Shown here piece by piece: positions 44,768 through 58,300 of a stretch of DNA of 64,000 nt (within the stretch, counting starts at the first letter, position 1; every line of letters begins with the position of its first letter). The stretch covers positions 1,222,333 through 1,286,332 of the forward strand of contig WBMV01000267.1 in NCBI GenBank assembly GCA_013396655.1, in the 5' to 3' direction. The translations under genes and the position numbers were made by a program. The notes beneath the pieces were generated by a model. The model searched no databases. It was given only the letters and a program-made list of their open reading frames with translations, and was not told where the DNA came from. The stretch is from Campylorhamphus procurvoides (Eukaryota > Chordata > Aves > Passeriformes > Dendrocolaptidae).

Positions 44768-47700
44768 ACTGCATGGCAAAATAACTTGAGGCACAGACAT
44801 ATCAGACTGTTAAGACTTTTTTCACCCCTGATCCCCATTAAAATTTACTATGTGGTGTTATTTTAATACAACACTTGCTGCAGTCCCACAGTAGGCATGC
44901 TGTCAATATTAGGGTACAAGGGTACCTTAATACTAGAATGAGCACAAAATAATTAAAACTTCTCCATAGAATAATTAAACTTCTCTGAGACCCTGTGTGC
45001 ATGGGGAGATTTCATCCCCAGCTTAGGTGTGGAAGGGCCAGGACAGCAGATCTGATCAATGAGTGGTCTGAAAAACTTCACACACAGTCTGAGCCCATTG
45101 CTGCCATGGTCCAGCCAGTGGACCATGAAAGAAAAGTGACTTTGTCAAGTACCTTTCAAGTCACTTCACTTTTCCCCCCCCCCCCACATTTTTTTATTCG
45201 GTGCCCAAGAACTACTTGTTCTTTTGTGCAAAAATCAGTGTCCAACATGCTAAGACCCTAATCTTGATTGAGTTCTGGAGAGATAATGTTAACTAATGGT
45301 TCAGAGAAGGAACACATTGCAGAGGAGATTAATAGAAATCACATAGATATACTGCTGGAGATTTGTTTTTATAATTGTCTTGAGACTGCCACAATTTGAA
45401 TTTCAATGCACTTACCAGACACAAAAATATTAAATAGCTTTAAGCATCAGAACAACATACACATTACAAGAATAAGATGAGTGGAGAGATGGCTTTTTAG
45501 CTGGATGCAAGTGGTGAGATATAGGTATGCTGAGCATGAAAAACTCCTCAGAAAATTCAAAGACTCCAGGAGAGGGGGACGACTGATATGGCCAACATAG
45601 CCTTGGGAACATACTTCAAAAGGTGAATGCGTGGGATGCTGCCAGGCACAGTGAGAGAAAACAAGTAGGAGCAGCTATCCCTGTCTGTGAGATTTTCCTA
45701 AGGGAACCACATGGTTGGGAGGTGAACGGTGAGTCCCCAGAGTCTTGCTCACACAAGCCTTTCCCAGGAGGATGGCCCCTCTGCTCCCCCCACTCTCATG
45801 GGCACAGGGTGTGTGTGTCAAGGGCTGCGCTCAAATGTATGGTCCTGACAACATTTTCCTCCCCTGTGTATGGACAAGCTCAGATGAGTAGTGTTTGGAG
45901 CTGTGTAAACTCACTAAAATAAATAAAAGGGTGGGGAAAGCAAAGCTGACACTGATGGCTGTGAAAGAAACTTCAAAAAAAAAGCATTTAATATATCTGT
46001 TCCTCCCTCGGGCATTGAGGAATTTGCTCCCTGCATCATTAGCTTCCCTGTTGTGCTCTGGTGCACGATCCAGAGCAGACCTGCTCCTTGACTGAGCAGT
46101 CCATGGGGTGAAGGAACAGTGCCAGAAGAGACTGTCCCACCTAGGCAGCTGTTCCTGCTGAGCTCTGCATCATTCTTTATGTTAGATTTGGCTTTGAGAA
46201 GCCACCCACTGCTTTTTAAAGGTTGCACGGACTCTCCACCTGCACCCTCCAGCTGGAGACACTTCCCAGCTTCACAGATCTCACTGTGAGAAACCTCCAT
46301 GTGACCGCACACCTGGAGCGTGCCTGCTCCTGCAGTCAGCAAGCATCCCTGTTTCTCCCTCACCTTCTCCTGCTGGTGGGCTTTAAGCCAGTGGGACTCA
46401 TCCTGCAAGGGCTGGGTGAAGTTATTTTTTCACAGTACAAGATGCTGTGCAAATGCAGAACACGTAGGAGAATGAGCAGAGGTCAGCTGGCACTGAGCTG
46501 GGTGAATCAGTCACCATGCACATTTTTCTTTGTGGTTTTTGTTTCTTTTTATCACAGAGAAGGTGGTTTTTGTTCCGGAAGCAGGGAGAGACTGTCTATA
46601 GTACTGCTGGTCTTTGCTTAACTACCTTTCTGTGAGTGTAAATCTTCCCTCTTTCTTTCTCTCTATAGGGGTAAAACATTCAGCAAATCCCCTTTTTCAA
46701 AACAGGGATCAGGTATATCAGCAGGCACAAAATGAATTTTGCATTGAGTTTGGATCTCCTCCTCTGCAGGGGTCTTTGGGCTTGCTAAACTTTCACACTT
46801 GATAGCTGAAATCTGCTTGTGATTAAAGGAGAAAATGAAAAGCAGACAGCTGAGGTGAAAGGTGCAGACTACTCTGTTTTACTGCCCTGGGAGTGAAGGG
46901 GGTTGACATGCAGGCCACTGTAGAGAAGCTCAAAAATTTCTTTCCTATTTCAGAGACTGAAGGGAGCATCACATCTTTCAGACGTGATGAGGGGCCATGT
47001 TCATACTGTCCAGTCACAGGATGTAGCTTTAGCATCACGGCAGCTTCTCAGTACAGGGAGCAGAAAAACTGAGTAATAAGTGCCCCAAATTGGCTATGAC
47101 TGTGTTCCAGGAGAAGAGACACGCACCTGCTGGAGCACTGTGGACTACACCCAATCTGTGTACTGTGTATTTTCATGGGTGGAAGTATCAAAGGAAGAGT
47201 GAAACAGAGGAATCAATAAATTAGTGAGTGATCCCTGCCTAGAGTCCTGTCCCTTCTTCCAGAGGGGATATCTGAGACCCTGGTGGCAAGATGTGACATC
47301 TTGCTGACATTAGCAGACCTGGCAGGAGCTGGAAGGAAAAACTGGCCAATGCAATTTATAAGCTCTGGTCCAGGGTGATGGAGAGGGAGGAGCTTTGGTA
47401 CCCGATGAACCAACTGAAGTGGTAACACTTGTAAACAGAGGTGGAGAGCTGGTGCCATCCTACACATACACCTTTCCAAACCATCCTGATTCACTTCTCC
47501 CAGCCTGGATGTGTGCTGAGGCTGAGCTGGGACCTGTGCTTTGCCTGGGCTTAGTGACTGCTGCTCCAAGTTCTGGAATTCAACCCAAGAACTGGGAAAA
47601 CCCACCCCACCTGACCAGTGCAGCCACAGCCTCAGAGCCCTGGGGCCATCATCCCCATCTCAAGTCTTATCACATTCCTAAACGAACAGTTCCAGCCTGG

Positions 47701-49149
47701 TGGATGAAGCAGAGGCCAAAATATAAGTGGGAAGGTTAGAGGTTTGGATTACACAAGCGAAGCAAACCTGCATCTTGACACTTGTGCTGGGCTTCAGTCA
47801 CTAAACCAGTTGAATTATGTTTTTGCATGAGTTAGAAATCATTACCAAACCTTCCCGGACAAGCATGGATGAGCACTCATGCAGAACAGTGACTGCTCTT
47901 ACCTCAGTCAAAATAGATGGGCTTGGGGGTGACATGGTATGTTTCTCTCTTGCTATCTTTTCAGCTGTGGGGGGAATTTAAGCTTGTTAAACCACTGTGT
48001 TTTCACAGACTTTCTGAAGTGCACAGCCCAAGAGATCCTACTATGTGCATCAGACAGACCCTGCTTGCGTCAGTAGATGAAGTAGTGAGAAATTATTAAG
48101 AGGATTAGCTGCTGGTCCAAAACCATGTCTGCTGGGGCAGCCAAAATACCACTGGTTCATAACCTTCCTCTTGTATTGTCTACAATTTCGTAATTTGGGG
48201 TTTCAGAGTTCAGAGGGGAGTTAGACCAGTGAAGCAGCAAAAAGGTAGGTTTCTGTAAGAGATACGTAAGAAGATAAAATAAGGAATATTATCAAAATGT
48301 CATTTGTTGTCATTATCCACAGAACCAAAGCACAGAACAGACTGGGAAGGGTCAGTCCATAACTCTGCCAGGTAACTGCAAGAGGCACAGCTGAACAGAG
48401 CAGACCCTCTGCTCCCCTCCCCACCCTTTGCTTCAGCTCTGTTTGTGGAGGGCAAAGCAGATATCACCCAGTGTTTCCTGAGGCCCTGAAATATTTGCCA
48501 AAAGGGTATTCTGGCTGAGTTGGGAAAAATCACAGGCCTCACGGAGGAGGCTTCAGCTCCTCTTCTGTCCACCTTTCTTCCCTCCTGCCCACAATGTCTT
48601 GCTTCAGGTCCTGGGATATATGTGCTCAGGACTTTGTCCTGTAGCCCAGTGATATTCCTCTGAAGCCTTTTACTTTCAAGCTAGTCTATATTTCTTCTTC
48701 TTTTAGGAAATATAAGAGGAAATATAAAACAAAGAATGCAGTGTACTCAAGTTTTCACAGCGGTTCTTGCCAGAATAAAGGGAAGTAAGATTTGCCCTGT
48801 TGCTTGACTGCTTGGCCCTAGCCTGAGACCCAAGATCTGCATTCCCTTGAGGACAAGTAGAGACATTTAGATCCCATGTTTAGCTTAACTTGTGGCTACC
48901 AGAAAAAAAATAAAAATCAGATCTAGGCTGGGTGACACCCTAGAATTCAGGACAAGGAAGACCTCAAGGTTTGGTTTCCTAATTATACATTGCCTATATA
49001 CGAAGCTAAGACAGGAAGCAATGAACATAAATTACAGGAGAAAAAGCTTTTGGACATTAGGAATAGTAGAAAGGCAGTGAAGCACTGACAGTGATAGCTG
49101 TGGGATCTGCCATGGGAATCTGTGGGAACAGATTTAGATCTTGTCTGCA
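44768..49149. other. Intergenic sequence, no gene recognised
   Basis: About 4.4 kb of unique sequence with a 14-base C run at 45173-45186 followed by A/T-rich sequence. Open frames up to 164 codons on the minus strand (45914-46408) show no recognisable content. Confidence 0.6.
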
Positions 49150-49625
49150 TAGAATCATAGAATGTGTGGGGTTGGTAGGGACCATTAAAAGTCATCCAGT
49201 CCAAATGCCCTGTAATGATGAGGGACACTTCAATTAGATACATTGCTCAGCCCCTGCCTCATAGCTAATCTTAATCTGCCCTCTTTCAGATTCTGCCCCT
49301 TGTCCTATTCAACAGGACATGCTAAAAAGTCTTTCCTTGTCTTTCCTGCGAGATCATTCAAGTACTTGAAGGCCACAATAAGGTCTCTCTGGAGCCTTCT
49401 CATCTCCAGGCTGAACAATTCCAACTGTCTCAGCCTTTCCTGACAGCAGAGGTGCTCCAGCCCTCTCATAATTTTTGTGGCCTTCCTGTGGCCCTCCTCT
49501 AGCAGGTACCTCTTATGCTGGGGGCCTCAGAGCTGGACTGAGTACTCCAGTTGGGTTTTTAGGAGAGTGAAGTAGAGGGACAAAAAAACCCTTAGTAGGA
49601 TTAATCCTGATCCTGCTGAAGTCCA
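49150..49625 (-). mobile_element. CR1 LINE fragment, antisense, with internal deletion
   Basis: Starts at the CR1 3' end (AGAATCATAGAATGTGTGGG). It continues with GGACCATTAAAAGTCATCCA, AGTACTTGAAGGCCACAATA, TCATCTCCAGGCTGAACAAT, AGCCTTTCCTGACAGCAGAG and GAGCTGGACTGAGTACTCCA, in typical reversed CR1 order. Part of the usual middle appears to be missing. The right end near 49625 is approximate. The copy is non-coding and diverged. Confidence 0.88.
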
Positions 49626-52600
49626 GGTCCTACTGATTTCAAATAATCTGACATCCACACGGCCTTTCTTCAGTTCCATAGGACCTTCCTACAAACCTAC
49701 ATTTGTGCTGCAAACGGGTCTACAAACATTCATTAGTTAGTATCGAGCTATTATAAATTCTTGAGTGTCCAGGAATAGACTTTGCAAGACAATAACCACT
49801 TGAAAAATTCCCAAGTAATGGCATTTTGGATTTCCTCTTTATCCTGGAAAATAAACTGTTTAATTAAAAGGAAGAGTGGAATTAAAATGATAGAGATGAA
49901 AAGACTCTTCAGTAGGTCATGCAGAATGTAATTGGTTGCTTAGCTCAGTCTGGTTCAATGAACTGTCCTGCACTCAGATGTTCAATTAGCTCTGAGTATC
50001 CAGTGCAGTTTTGAAGCATTTCCTAGTTCGTGTAGTGGAAAGGTTTAAAATAGAAATATCTAGAAATATCAGAGGCTTTCTGTTGTGTTTTTCCTACTCA
50101 GAGTCAGGAAGAGGGTATAAGGAGAAGACAAACTCAGGCATTTTGGTGTCTCTCTTGACATGATGATGTTTAAAAATTCACTTAATCTTATCAGGCCAGC
50201 CAGAGTGTCTGCTGTCTCTGTTTGTGTTCCCTTTTACAATTACAGAGAACAGCCAGAGTGGTGTAGATTCTGAGATGATCCCACCAGAACAGTCCATGGC
50301 TGAACTGGCTGTCAAAGACCAACCTACAGTTCCTCCCTGCCTGGCTTCTGGTTTTCACCTCCAAATTCAGGTGGGATTTGAAGGTGTTCCTTTTTCTCCA
50401 GAGGCCCACAGAGGGAAAACTTTTGGCTTTCTCTGACTTCAGAGGGGCACTTGTAGATCCATCATCAGTAGCACAACTTTGGTGCTCCCCTCACATCCAG
50501 GGCTCTCTCAAAAAATGTGGCAACTCTGTGTTTCTCTGAATTGTATCTGCATCAAAGTGTGACTGTGACTATGAAAAACAAAACAAGAAATCCTTGGATA
50601 TTTCTAGACATATGCCAGTGTCTCTCTCACTGGACTGAAGATCTGGCAGCTGAGACAAGAAAACATGCCTGCATACAGCAGAATGCCCCAATCTGCAGTG
50701 CTTTTATGGTCTAAAATCAGGGTCCCTGTGTGCTGAAAGTTTGAGAGGTCTAGGTGTAAAAAAAGAGACAAGTTTGTAGGGTAAGAGAGGTGGGATTTTT
50801 TTGTGGGTTTGGTTTGGTTTGGTTTTTGTTTTGTTTTCAACAACTAATTGGATACACAGGTCCCTCTTCAGAGTAGATGTGCAGGACTTAAATTCCCCCA
50901 AGACATCTGGTCAGCTGCACAAGAAGGGTTGTGTGCCCGGCAGGCTGATGTTTAATCCAGCCTGAGTAGTTGTTACCTGTCAGAAGTTTGCCCATGGCAG
51001 ACTAACATGTTGCCTTGATCACCAGGGAGTTGCATGTGCTCACAGCCCTGTGGGACAGTGAGAAATTAAAGCAAGCAGAGGCCTTGGTGAAAGCTGTGGA
51101 ACAGGAAGAATAGCAGCATTCATTGCTTTGAGGGAACCTGGCAGGATGGGCAGTTCCCCTCGTATTTTGGCATTCCTGCTTCTGATCTGGGGACCCCGAA
51201 GAACTGACGGGAAAAGAAAGAAGAGAGGAAAAAAAAGCCCAAACCCCTATTATTCAGACTTTTATAAACCTCCATCAAAGGGTTGGTTTGTGTTTTGGAC
51301 ATGTCTCAATGTAGGTTGTCATTAGTGACTGGCTAGCTATATTTGAATAGATGCAAGTGACAATCCAGAGCCTTTTCCCAGCCTATTTTTTTTTTTCACT
51401 CCGGTATGTAGGAAAAAAGGTTCATTGCAGTCTAAAATACATCTGCAGATGGTGTGTGCTCCTTGGCTCCAGCTGGGGCTCAAAGTGAAACACCACAAAA
51501 TGCCTATTGTTACCAGCACTCTCTGCCCTGCTATGGTAAGAAGCCCTGTTTGCTCTCAGCAGATTTGCAACCCAGTTCTTGGCCCTAATGTTTTCATGTG
51601 AACTTTTTGGATGGCACACCAAACTTTCTGAGGTTTGCCAGTTTCTGATTATAGGCTGGTTCTTGGGAACAAGAAACAGGCCAATTGTCATCCTGCCCCA
51701 AGTGTGGGCTGCATCCCAGGACCCCTGAGGTCAGCAGATCAGCAGCAGTGGATGTTAGAGGGGGTATGAAACCACAACAACTCTGCTGAAGCCCTTGAAA
51801 GGTGAGTAAAGGTCATTGCCCTTCCACTTCCAGTAAGTCTGGAATTTGGATCTTGATCCACAGAGGCATTTAGGCCCCTGACTCCCAGTGGTTTCCTAGC
51901 TATGGTACAGGGTAGGAGCTGAGTCCCTAAATAACTGGTGGTTGTGAGCCCATTGTCTCAGGGTGCTCAGATGCATTATTTGTGTTATTGATGTCTTCTG
52001 AGGTTCTGACTGGAATTTGGGCTCCTTGAAATAGCAACAGAGATATATAGGCTGGGATTTAGGTGGCCAGGAGTTGAAGTTTACAGTGTGGGTACCTACA
52101 TCAGACCTATACACAGTGGAAGCAGTACAGAAAATACTGTTTCTGTTAAAAGTGGGACATCACAGAATAGTCACCTAAAACTGATATCCTGAAAAAGTCT
52201 CTCTTCATCAGCTGCGAGGGAAGCTGGATTTACATCTATGTTATTACATATGATCTATGTTATCCCAGTGCAGAGTGGGAGGCAATTCCTTCTTCAAAGA
52301 GGTTGTCATGTTGTACAGTCCAGACAGCTTAGGCTGGGGTGTGAAAAACAGAGGCAGTGAATTTTACTTCATGGCAGCAGCCAGCAAAGCCAGGAGTTAG
52401 TAGGGCCGTGCTGATTCTCAGGTTTGTTAACATTTCCCTGCTGCTGAATCTCTACTGAGTCACACGTGGACAGCCTGGTCTTCTTTAAGCTGAGGTTCAC
52501 AGAAATGACATAGAAATGATCCAAAGTCCTCCATCTGAAATATTGGTTTGTCTGGTTTTCTCTTTAACCCTTTTCCCCTCTCTCTGGCTCAGTTTTTCTG

Positions 52601-53126
52601 TTTAACTGAAGTTGAAAACTCTTCAGTCTTGCAGCCTTTGCCCAAAACTCTAGCAAGACACTTTATTTGTAACTTCCAAAGCCTTTGGAGCAGATCAACA
52701 AGTTTTAGAAGCCTAATTCTTCAGTGGTAGCAAATGGGAACATTTCACCTGAGCTCAATAAACTTTTAGATAAGCTGAGGCTGCAACCTTTTATCTTCTG
52801 TGATGTACCTCAGAGGAAGATGACAAAACATGAAAACATTTGCTGAATTCGGTTTATGGATTACAGGAGGCTTTTCATTCATTTCTGAGTTGTTTGGGGT
52901 AAACTCTAAACCATCAGTCTTTACATGTTCCGCTCAGAAGCTGTCAGAGCAGAGGGTGAGAGAACATTTTCACTTCAGCCTCTCCACCTGCACTCAGGCA
53001 GTTCAGTGCAATAGACCTTGATCCCAAACTGGGCCCGTGGCCCTTCCTGCAGTACACATGCTAGATAATAGCACATTTTCTTTTCTCACATCAAATACTG
53101 GGTGTGTTTCCATCCTTAGATAAACT
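49626..53126. other. Intergenic sequence, no gene recognised
   Basis: About 3.5 kb. An AT-rich block at 49790-50010 and a (TTTGG)n-like stretch at about 50800-50840 are the only features noted. The remaining sequence looks unique and non-coding. Confidence 0.6.
50800..50840. repeat. (TTTGG)n / T-G-rich simple repeat
   Basis: TTTGGTTTGGTTTGG followed by TTTTTGTTTTG; a short pentanucleotide microsatellite. Confidence 0.8.
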
Positions 53127-53603
53127 TTATAGTGTTTCTATTTCCCTTTCCCCCATGGTACTGATTATCCCAGAAATAGATAGGCACTGGAAAGCTATGT
53201 TCTGGTTCTGGACTATTTCTGTGTTGCATCTGGCATTGTGATGGATCTGTTTTTGGGAATGTGATAATTTTGCATTTGCCCTTGTGCCAAATTTTCTGTC
53301 TTTCAGTCTTACTATTTCTTTCCCCTCCAGACACTGGATTGATTTTTTTGTCATCTCAAGTGCTTCTTGTTTGAATCGTTTTAGTCTCTTCTCATCTTTA
53401 TCTTTCAACTTGTACATCTTCTTCACTCTCTCATTTGTCAGCTTCTGCTGGGTCTCCCACCCTGGTCTCACAACAGGGACTGACAGAGCTGAACCTCCTG
53501 CAGCTATAACACAGCAGCAGTGGAACACAATGCTCTTAAGGGAAAAAAAGAAGACAAAGGCTGTCTTTAAGCTTAGCACTGCCTGGAGAGAAGCATCACA
53601 CAC
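53127..53603 (-). other. Unassigned 158-codon minus-strand frame, possible exon
   Basis: I do not recognise this frame. Its middle, roughly 53340-53470 read on the minus strand, encodes a strongly charged lysine-rich helix-like run (KLTNERVKKMYKLKDKDEKR, then LKRFKQEALEMTKK). Just upstream on that strand is a good acceptor-like tract (TCTTCTTTTTTTCCCTTAAG, ending near 53538). A possible donor, ATA|GTAAGA, lies near 53312, so a single internal exon of about 225 bases could be imagined. Against this, frames of this length are expected by chance a few times per 64 kb, and no neighbouring exon was found. Confidence 0.15.
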
Positions 53604-55281
53604 TCCCTATGTAAGATGCTCACCATTGATCTCACAGAGATTTCAGCACGCTGCAGTTATTCTGGAAGGATGTGAAACTTCTGCAGATTGATACAGAAAA
53701 CTTTAATGTCCTTCTGGAAAGAGCAATTCTTCAGTGTTGGGCATTCTACCCAGATGAGTGTGAGATGCCTCTCCAAAGCTGTAGCCCAAGCTGTACATGA
53801 TTGCTGACTTTGGTCTGTGTGAGTGCTGAGCCAGAAAAGCCTTCTGTGTGGCAGGCAGAGGGAGCGAGGTCATCAGTAAAGGGATGTTCCTTATAAAATG
53901 AAAACCAGACAGGGAAAACATATACATGAGGATACATGTAGGATTCATTATGTACATTCTGTAGCATGCCACTTGGAAACAGGATGTGTAAATATCACAC
54001 AGATCCTTACAGCATCTCTAATAGGACACCAGGGTCATCCAGCCCAAACGAGACCACTGGTGACACCAGTAAGGCTGGGATGAAGCAATGCTTAACTGGT
54101 TTCATGGGTTAGGCAGAAGCTGAAGGGTTTCCTAGTGATGTTTGGACATATGGAAAATGTAAGAATCATAGCACAAATGGGGAGAGCTCTGGGGGAAAAA
54201 ACCCACAAAGGAAATATCTAGATCAGGTCTTTTCACCTGTCTGTTCATGCCTTTGGGATTATCTGATGCCTGTGGAGATGATGGTGTATATGTCTCACTT
54301 TTATGGTTTGTTTCAGGAAGGACATGTCTGTGGTTAGAACAGAGCCAGACTCAGGAAAAGATACATCCAAAGTGAGTGCCAAGTGACCAGAATGGACTGG
54401 AAATGGAGTGTTCACAAGGGGCAGCACAGCACAAAGTGACACCAGAGTCCTGGACTGCAGGGATTTACTGTCCCTTCCATGCACAGCCTGTAGCCATCAC
54501 CAAAGCACCACGCTGCCGGCCTTGCTCACCCCAATTCAGCCTGAAAGTTCTGCAGATTTCTTTTGGCATTGTTTTCCCCAGTTTGGCACTTATCAGAGTT
54601 TCAAGCCAACTGGGCAAAACCACAATGTTCCAGGATACAAAATGATGTGACATGGCACATGGCAAGAGGAACTGGGTCTCCTTGGTTCTTTCCAGTTGCT
54701 GCACTAAAGAATGTTAAGGAGGAAAAATCTTCTACGTGAGGCAGGGAGACTGACCCCCCTGAACAGCTAATACCACCACAAATACATGACTTGCAGTCCT
54801 TGGGATGGAGCAGGGTGCTCCAGATTTTCCTTTTGAGATGTTTTCCTTCTCTAGAACATAAAAAAGAAGACAACCCTTTGCCATATTCCTAAATGAACTA
54901 CTGGAGCTCAGCAAATTGGATTAAACGGTGAACCGAGCTGAGCCGTGTCTGCTTTGGCACCATAAAGGACCTGGGGCCACAGTCTGCAAGTGCGTGGTGT
55001 GGGGCAGGGAAACCCACAGGACTGTAGGGCAGTGACACTAACAGGGATTAAGAACTAATGTATTGCTTCTTCAGAATGGTGGTCCAGGGATAATTTCTGG
55101 AGAATCTTGCCACCTGTGAGCTGATTTTATGTGCTCTTCCCATGGGAAGGTAACTTCAGTCCATGAGGACACCGCAGCTCTGGAGGCCCCATCAGTATGA
55201 ACTTGGGGCATCTCCTGACAAGGGAGGCAGGATCTTGTCCATGGTTTGCAAGCTCTTTCAGATCCTTGAGATGCAATTACT

Positions 55282-55305
55282 ATTTCAACACTATTGTGTT
55301 GAAAT
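55282..55305. other. Perfect inverted repeat (10-base stem, 4-base loop)
   Basis: ATTTCAACAC - TATT - GTGTTGAAAT forms an exact hairpin. It is too short for a microRNA precursor on its own, and no function is assigned. Confidence 0.85.
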
Positions 55306-58300
55306 CTTTAGGGTCATGACTGAAGAAATAATTGGCCGTATGGAGAGGAGTTATTTCAGCAGATGACAGAACAATCCAGCATTATAATCATAACATTTTA
55401 AAGACTACATAAACAAAAGCTATGGGAAAGACATAAACTCTTCTGTTTCAGGGCATAACTATTGTGGGTTAGGAAGCAATTCTCCTTTTAGGCTATTTAT
55501 TCTGTAACTGGTGGCTGCAACTGGAGCTGGACACCATCAGAATCAATAACCCATGGCAGAGGCACCTCTGATTGTTTGTTACATCCATGTTTTGCAATTA
55601 ATTCATTGGGATAAACAAGCTCTTGTTTTCCTCTTGCAAATTTGACCACCTCCTCACTTCTTGTATTCCCATACTTTATATTCTTCTTGGCACTAATTGC
55701 ATGCTTTCAGTCAGCATGTTTTAGCTTTCCAAGACCGTAAGCCATGACTTGGGGGCACAGTCACATTTACATCCCTTTGCAGATGGCCTGTTTCTAGCAC
55801 TGTCAGTCCTTGGGTTTTATTTTTTGCTGTCTTTATCCTGAGGGACAGACACTGCTCAGTGGGTCTTTGTGATTCTAATCTTTTTCATACAGTTTGAGGA
55901 GCAGTGAACTTGAAAAACAAGATCCCTTTCTCCTGGGAGAGAAGGCACCTGAATTTAGGCCTGTCTTTGCCACCCACTAAGGATGTGTGTGACAGTTTAG
56001 AGAGGGCTGAGAGCAGTGTGTTTGTGGTCTCTGTAATGCCCTTTGTTGTTTCCATATAGCTCCCATTTCTGCAGGCACCATCTGTTTGTTAGGATTTTTT
56101 TTTTTGCCCTGTCATTGCAGGCTTCAGGAAATGCCATCTTGCCAGGTGGCATCTCTATTTGCTACTGCCACAGCAGCTCTAGAAGCAGGTGCAGTTGGTG
56201 GGATAATGTAGCTTTGTGCCAGCCCATTGCAAGCCATGGCCCATTCAGGGACTTGGATGGGGTTACTGCTTTAGCTCAGCTCCATTTGAGACGTGGGCAT
56301 TGCTTCTGAAGTGCCCCTGGCAGCTGACTTCTCACTTTGATTTATGCTAACCTTAGAGCTGCTGGTAATTACATGCATGTTCTTGTATTCAGGAAGTTTA
56401 TGCAGTCGCCAGGGAGCAGGGACTTCTTCATGCAACACCGGGAGGATGAATTGTTCATTTTGATGGGCATCTCAGACACTTTGGGGCACACGAAAAGGCC
56501 TGCCTGTGTGTTCATTCTTGTGATGGAGGAAGGGCTGGTGGAAGAAGAATTGATAATAACACTGCAGCTCTGCTCTCTAAGAGTTTCTGAACTAATTTGC
56601 TGGTATTTCGTCAGCCAAAATAGTGTGTGCAGAGCAATGGGTTTGTATAGTGTGGCTCATTAGCCAAGCTGGATGACTAGCTGGGATTTGTTGTCTTCTT
56701 GACATCCATGACAAATAGTGCAGGGGGAAGAGTGGTCAGTACACATTATTTTTTTTAATGGCACTTCATCTACCTGCTTCAACTGAACCCTAAGGGTCAC
56801 ACCAGAGAAATGGTCAAAATTCTTTTCATACTAGTGCTTCCTCTGTGAGTGCCTTGAAGATATCATTTAGCTGTTGTCTTACATGGGAATATTTGTTCTG
56901 ATCTGGGCAGTGACCACTAACTTTTCTCTCTTAAGTTACCAGGCATTTCACATTTTAGATAACATTTCTTCATGTAGACTCTTGTTGACATTTTTTACTT
57001 TCACTCACTGCTGGAAAAGACCAGATGCAGCCAGGTGACTGAAGAAGAAGAAGGGTTATGCTGGCCTTAGCACAGGATGATGCTGTATATTCCTTGGGTA
57101 GTAATATCCTCTTTTCTGCTGCTGCTCAAAACAAATTTGTAAGGAAACATGAAAGATGCAGACCAAATTCAGGAATGAAGTTTCCTTTTGAATCACCTAT
57201 GGAACCTAGGAAGAGCTTTTTATCCACTGAAACTCAAACATCAAGGAATCATAAGCAAGAATTTCCCTGCTGTTTCTCTGACTCTGCTTTTACTTTTGCA
57301 CATCCTTCCCACAACTTGCAGAGTACAGTATAAGTCCAGTGCTGTGATGCGAGCATAGCTCTGAATAAGATCAGTTATTCCTAATAGCAAATAGCCTGCT
57401 AAAACTAGGAAACCTTGACACTGGAAGAGGGGGCCTTCCCACCTTTCCCTCACAATGAAGTGAAGCAGAAGTTGGTGTTGTCTTTCCACCTCATCCTCTC
57501 TTGTGTGGACAGTCAGGGAGTCCTATCCTGCTTTGCTTCTGATGCAAACATAAAGAAATGCCAAAGTGGATCCCCACCTTGAAGCAAAGCTGAGGTCTTC
57601 TATGACATTCCCTCAGCCCACTGGCACTCTGTTGGCCTTATCTGCCACATGCAATCCAGCATTTCCAAATGCAAACAAATAGCAGATTGCTGGAGCTCCT
57701 ACCCTGCCCCAAGTCACTGTGTGAGTGTGTGGAGCAGGCTCTCAGAGGCTGCTTGTACTATATGTGTCAGATTAATCCCCTGCAACCAACACCTGGGCTG
57801 GGCTTCTTAAAGCCATTAAACTTGGAAGGCAATGCACCAATTTTCCCCAGAAACCATCTCTTCTGTGACTGGCAAGAACATCCTCCCAGCCCCTGTTGCA
57901 TGCCAGCAAAGCTGTATGCATGGAATCCATTACAGCCCTTTAGCATCTCTGTTAACAGCTGCTCTATAAATGCATTCACACCAGCACCTTCTCTCCCCAC
58001 AAGTGCCCCAGTGCACAGCTACTTGCTTTAATGCAACTCATCATGCTAATAGAGATAATTCCCTGGATATTTTTTCAAATTGCAGTGGTTGGACCCAAGA
58101 GATGAGAACGAGCCTAGAAACTCTGTGGAATGCATAATCTTTCTAGAAAACCTAAGTTTTATTGTTTTGTTTCCTCAAAATAAAATCCCAGTTTAAAGGT
58201 ACATATCAAGTCTTGTTCCTCTTTATGGACCCAACCTGAAGGTCCACAGAAGTGTTCTCCTCAATATTAGGAACATATTAATACACAGATGTGCTATTAA

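Noticed and set aside
45914..46408. 164-codon minus-strand open frame as a gene
   Set aside because: No recognisable family and chance length; nothing nearby suggests exons.
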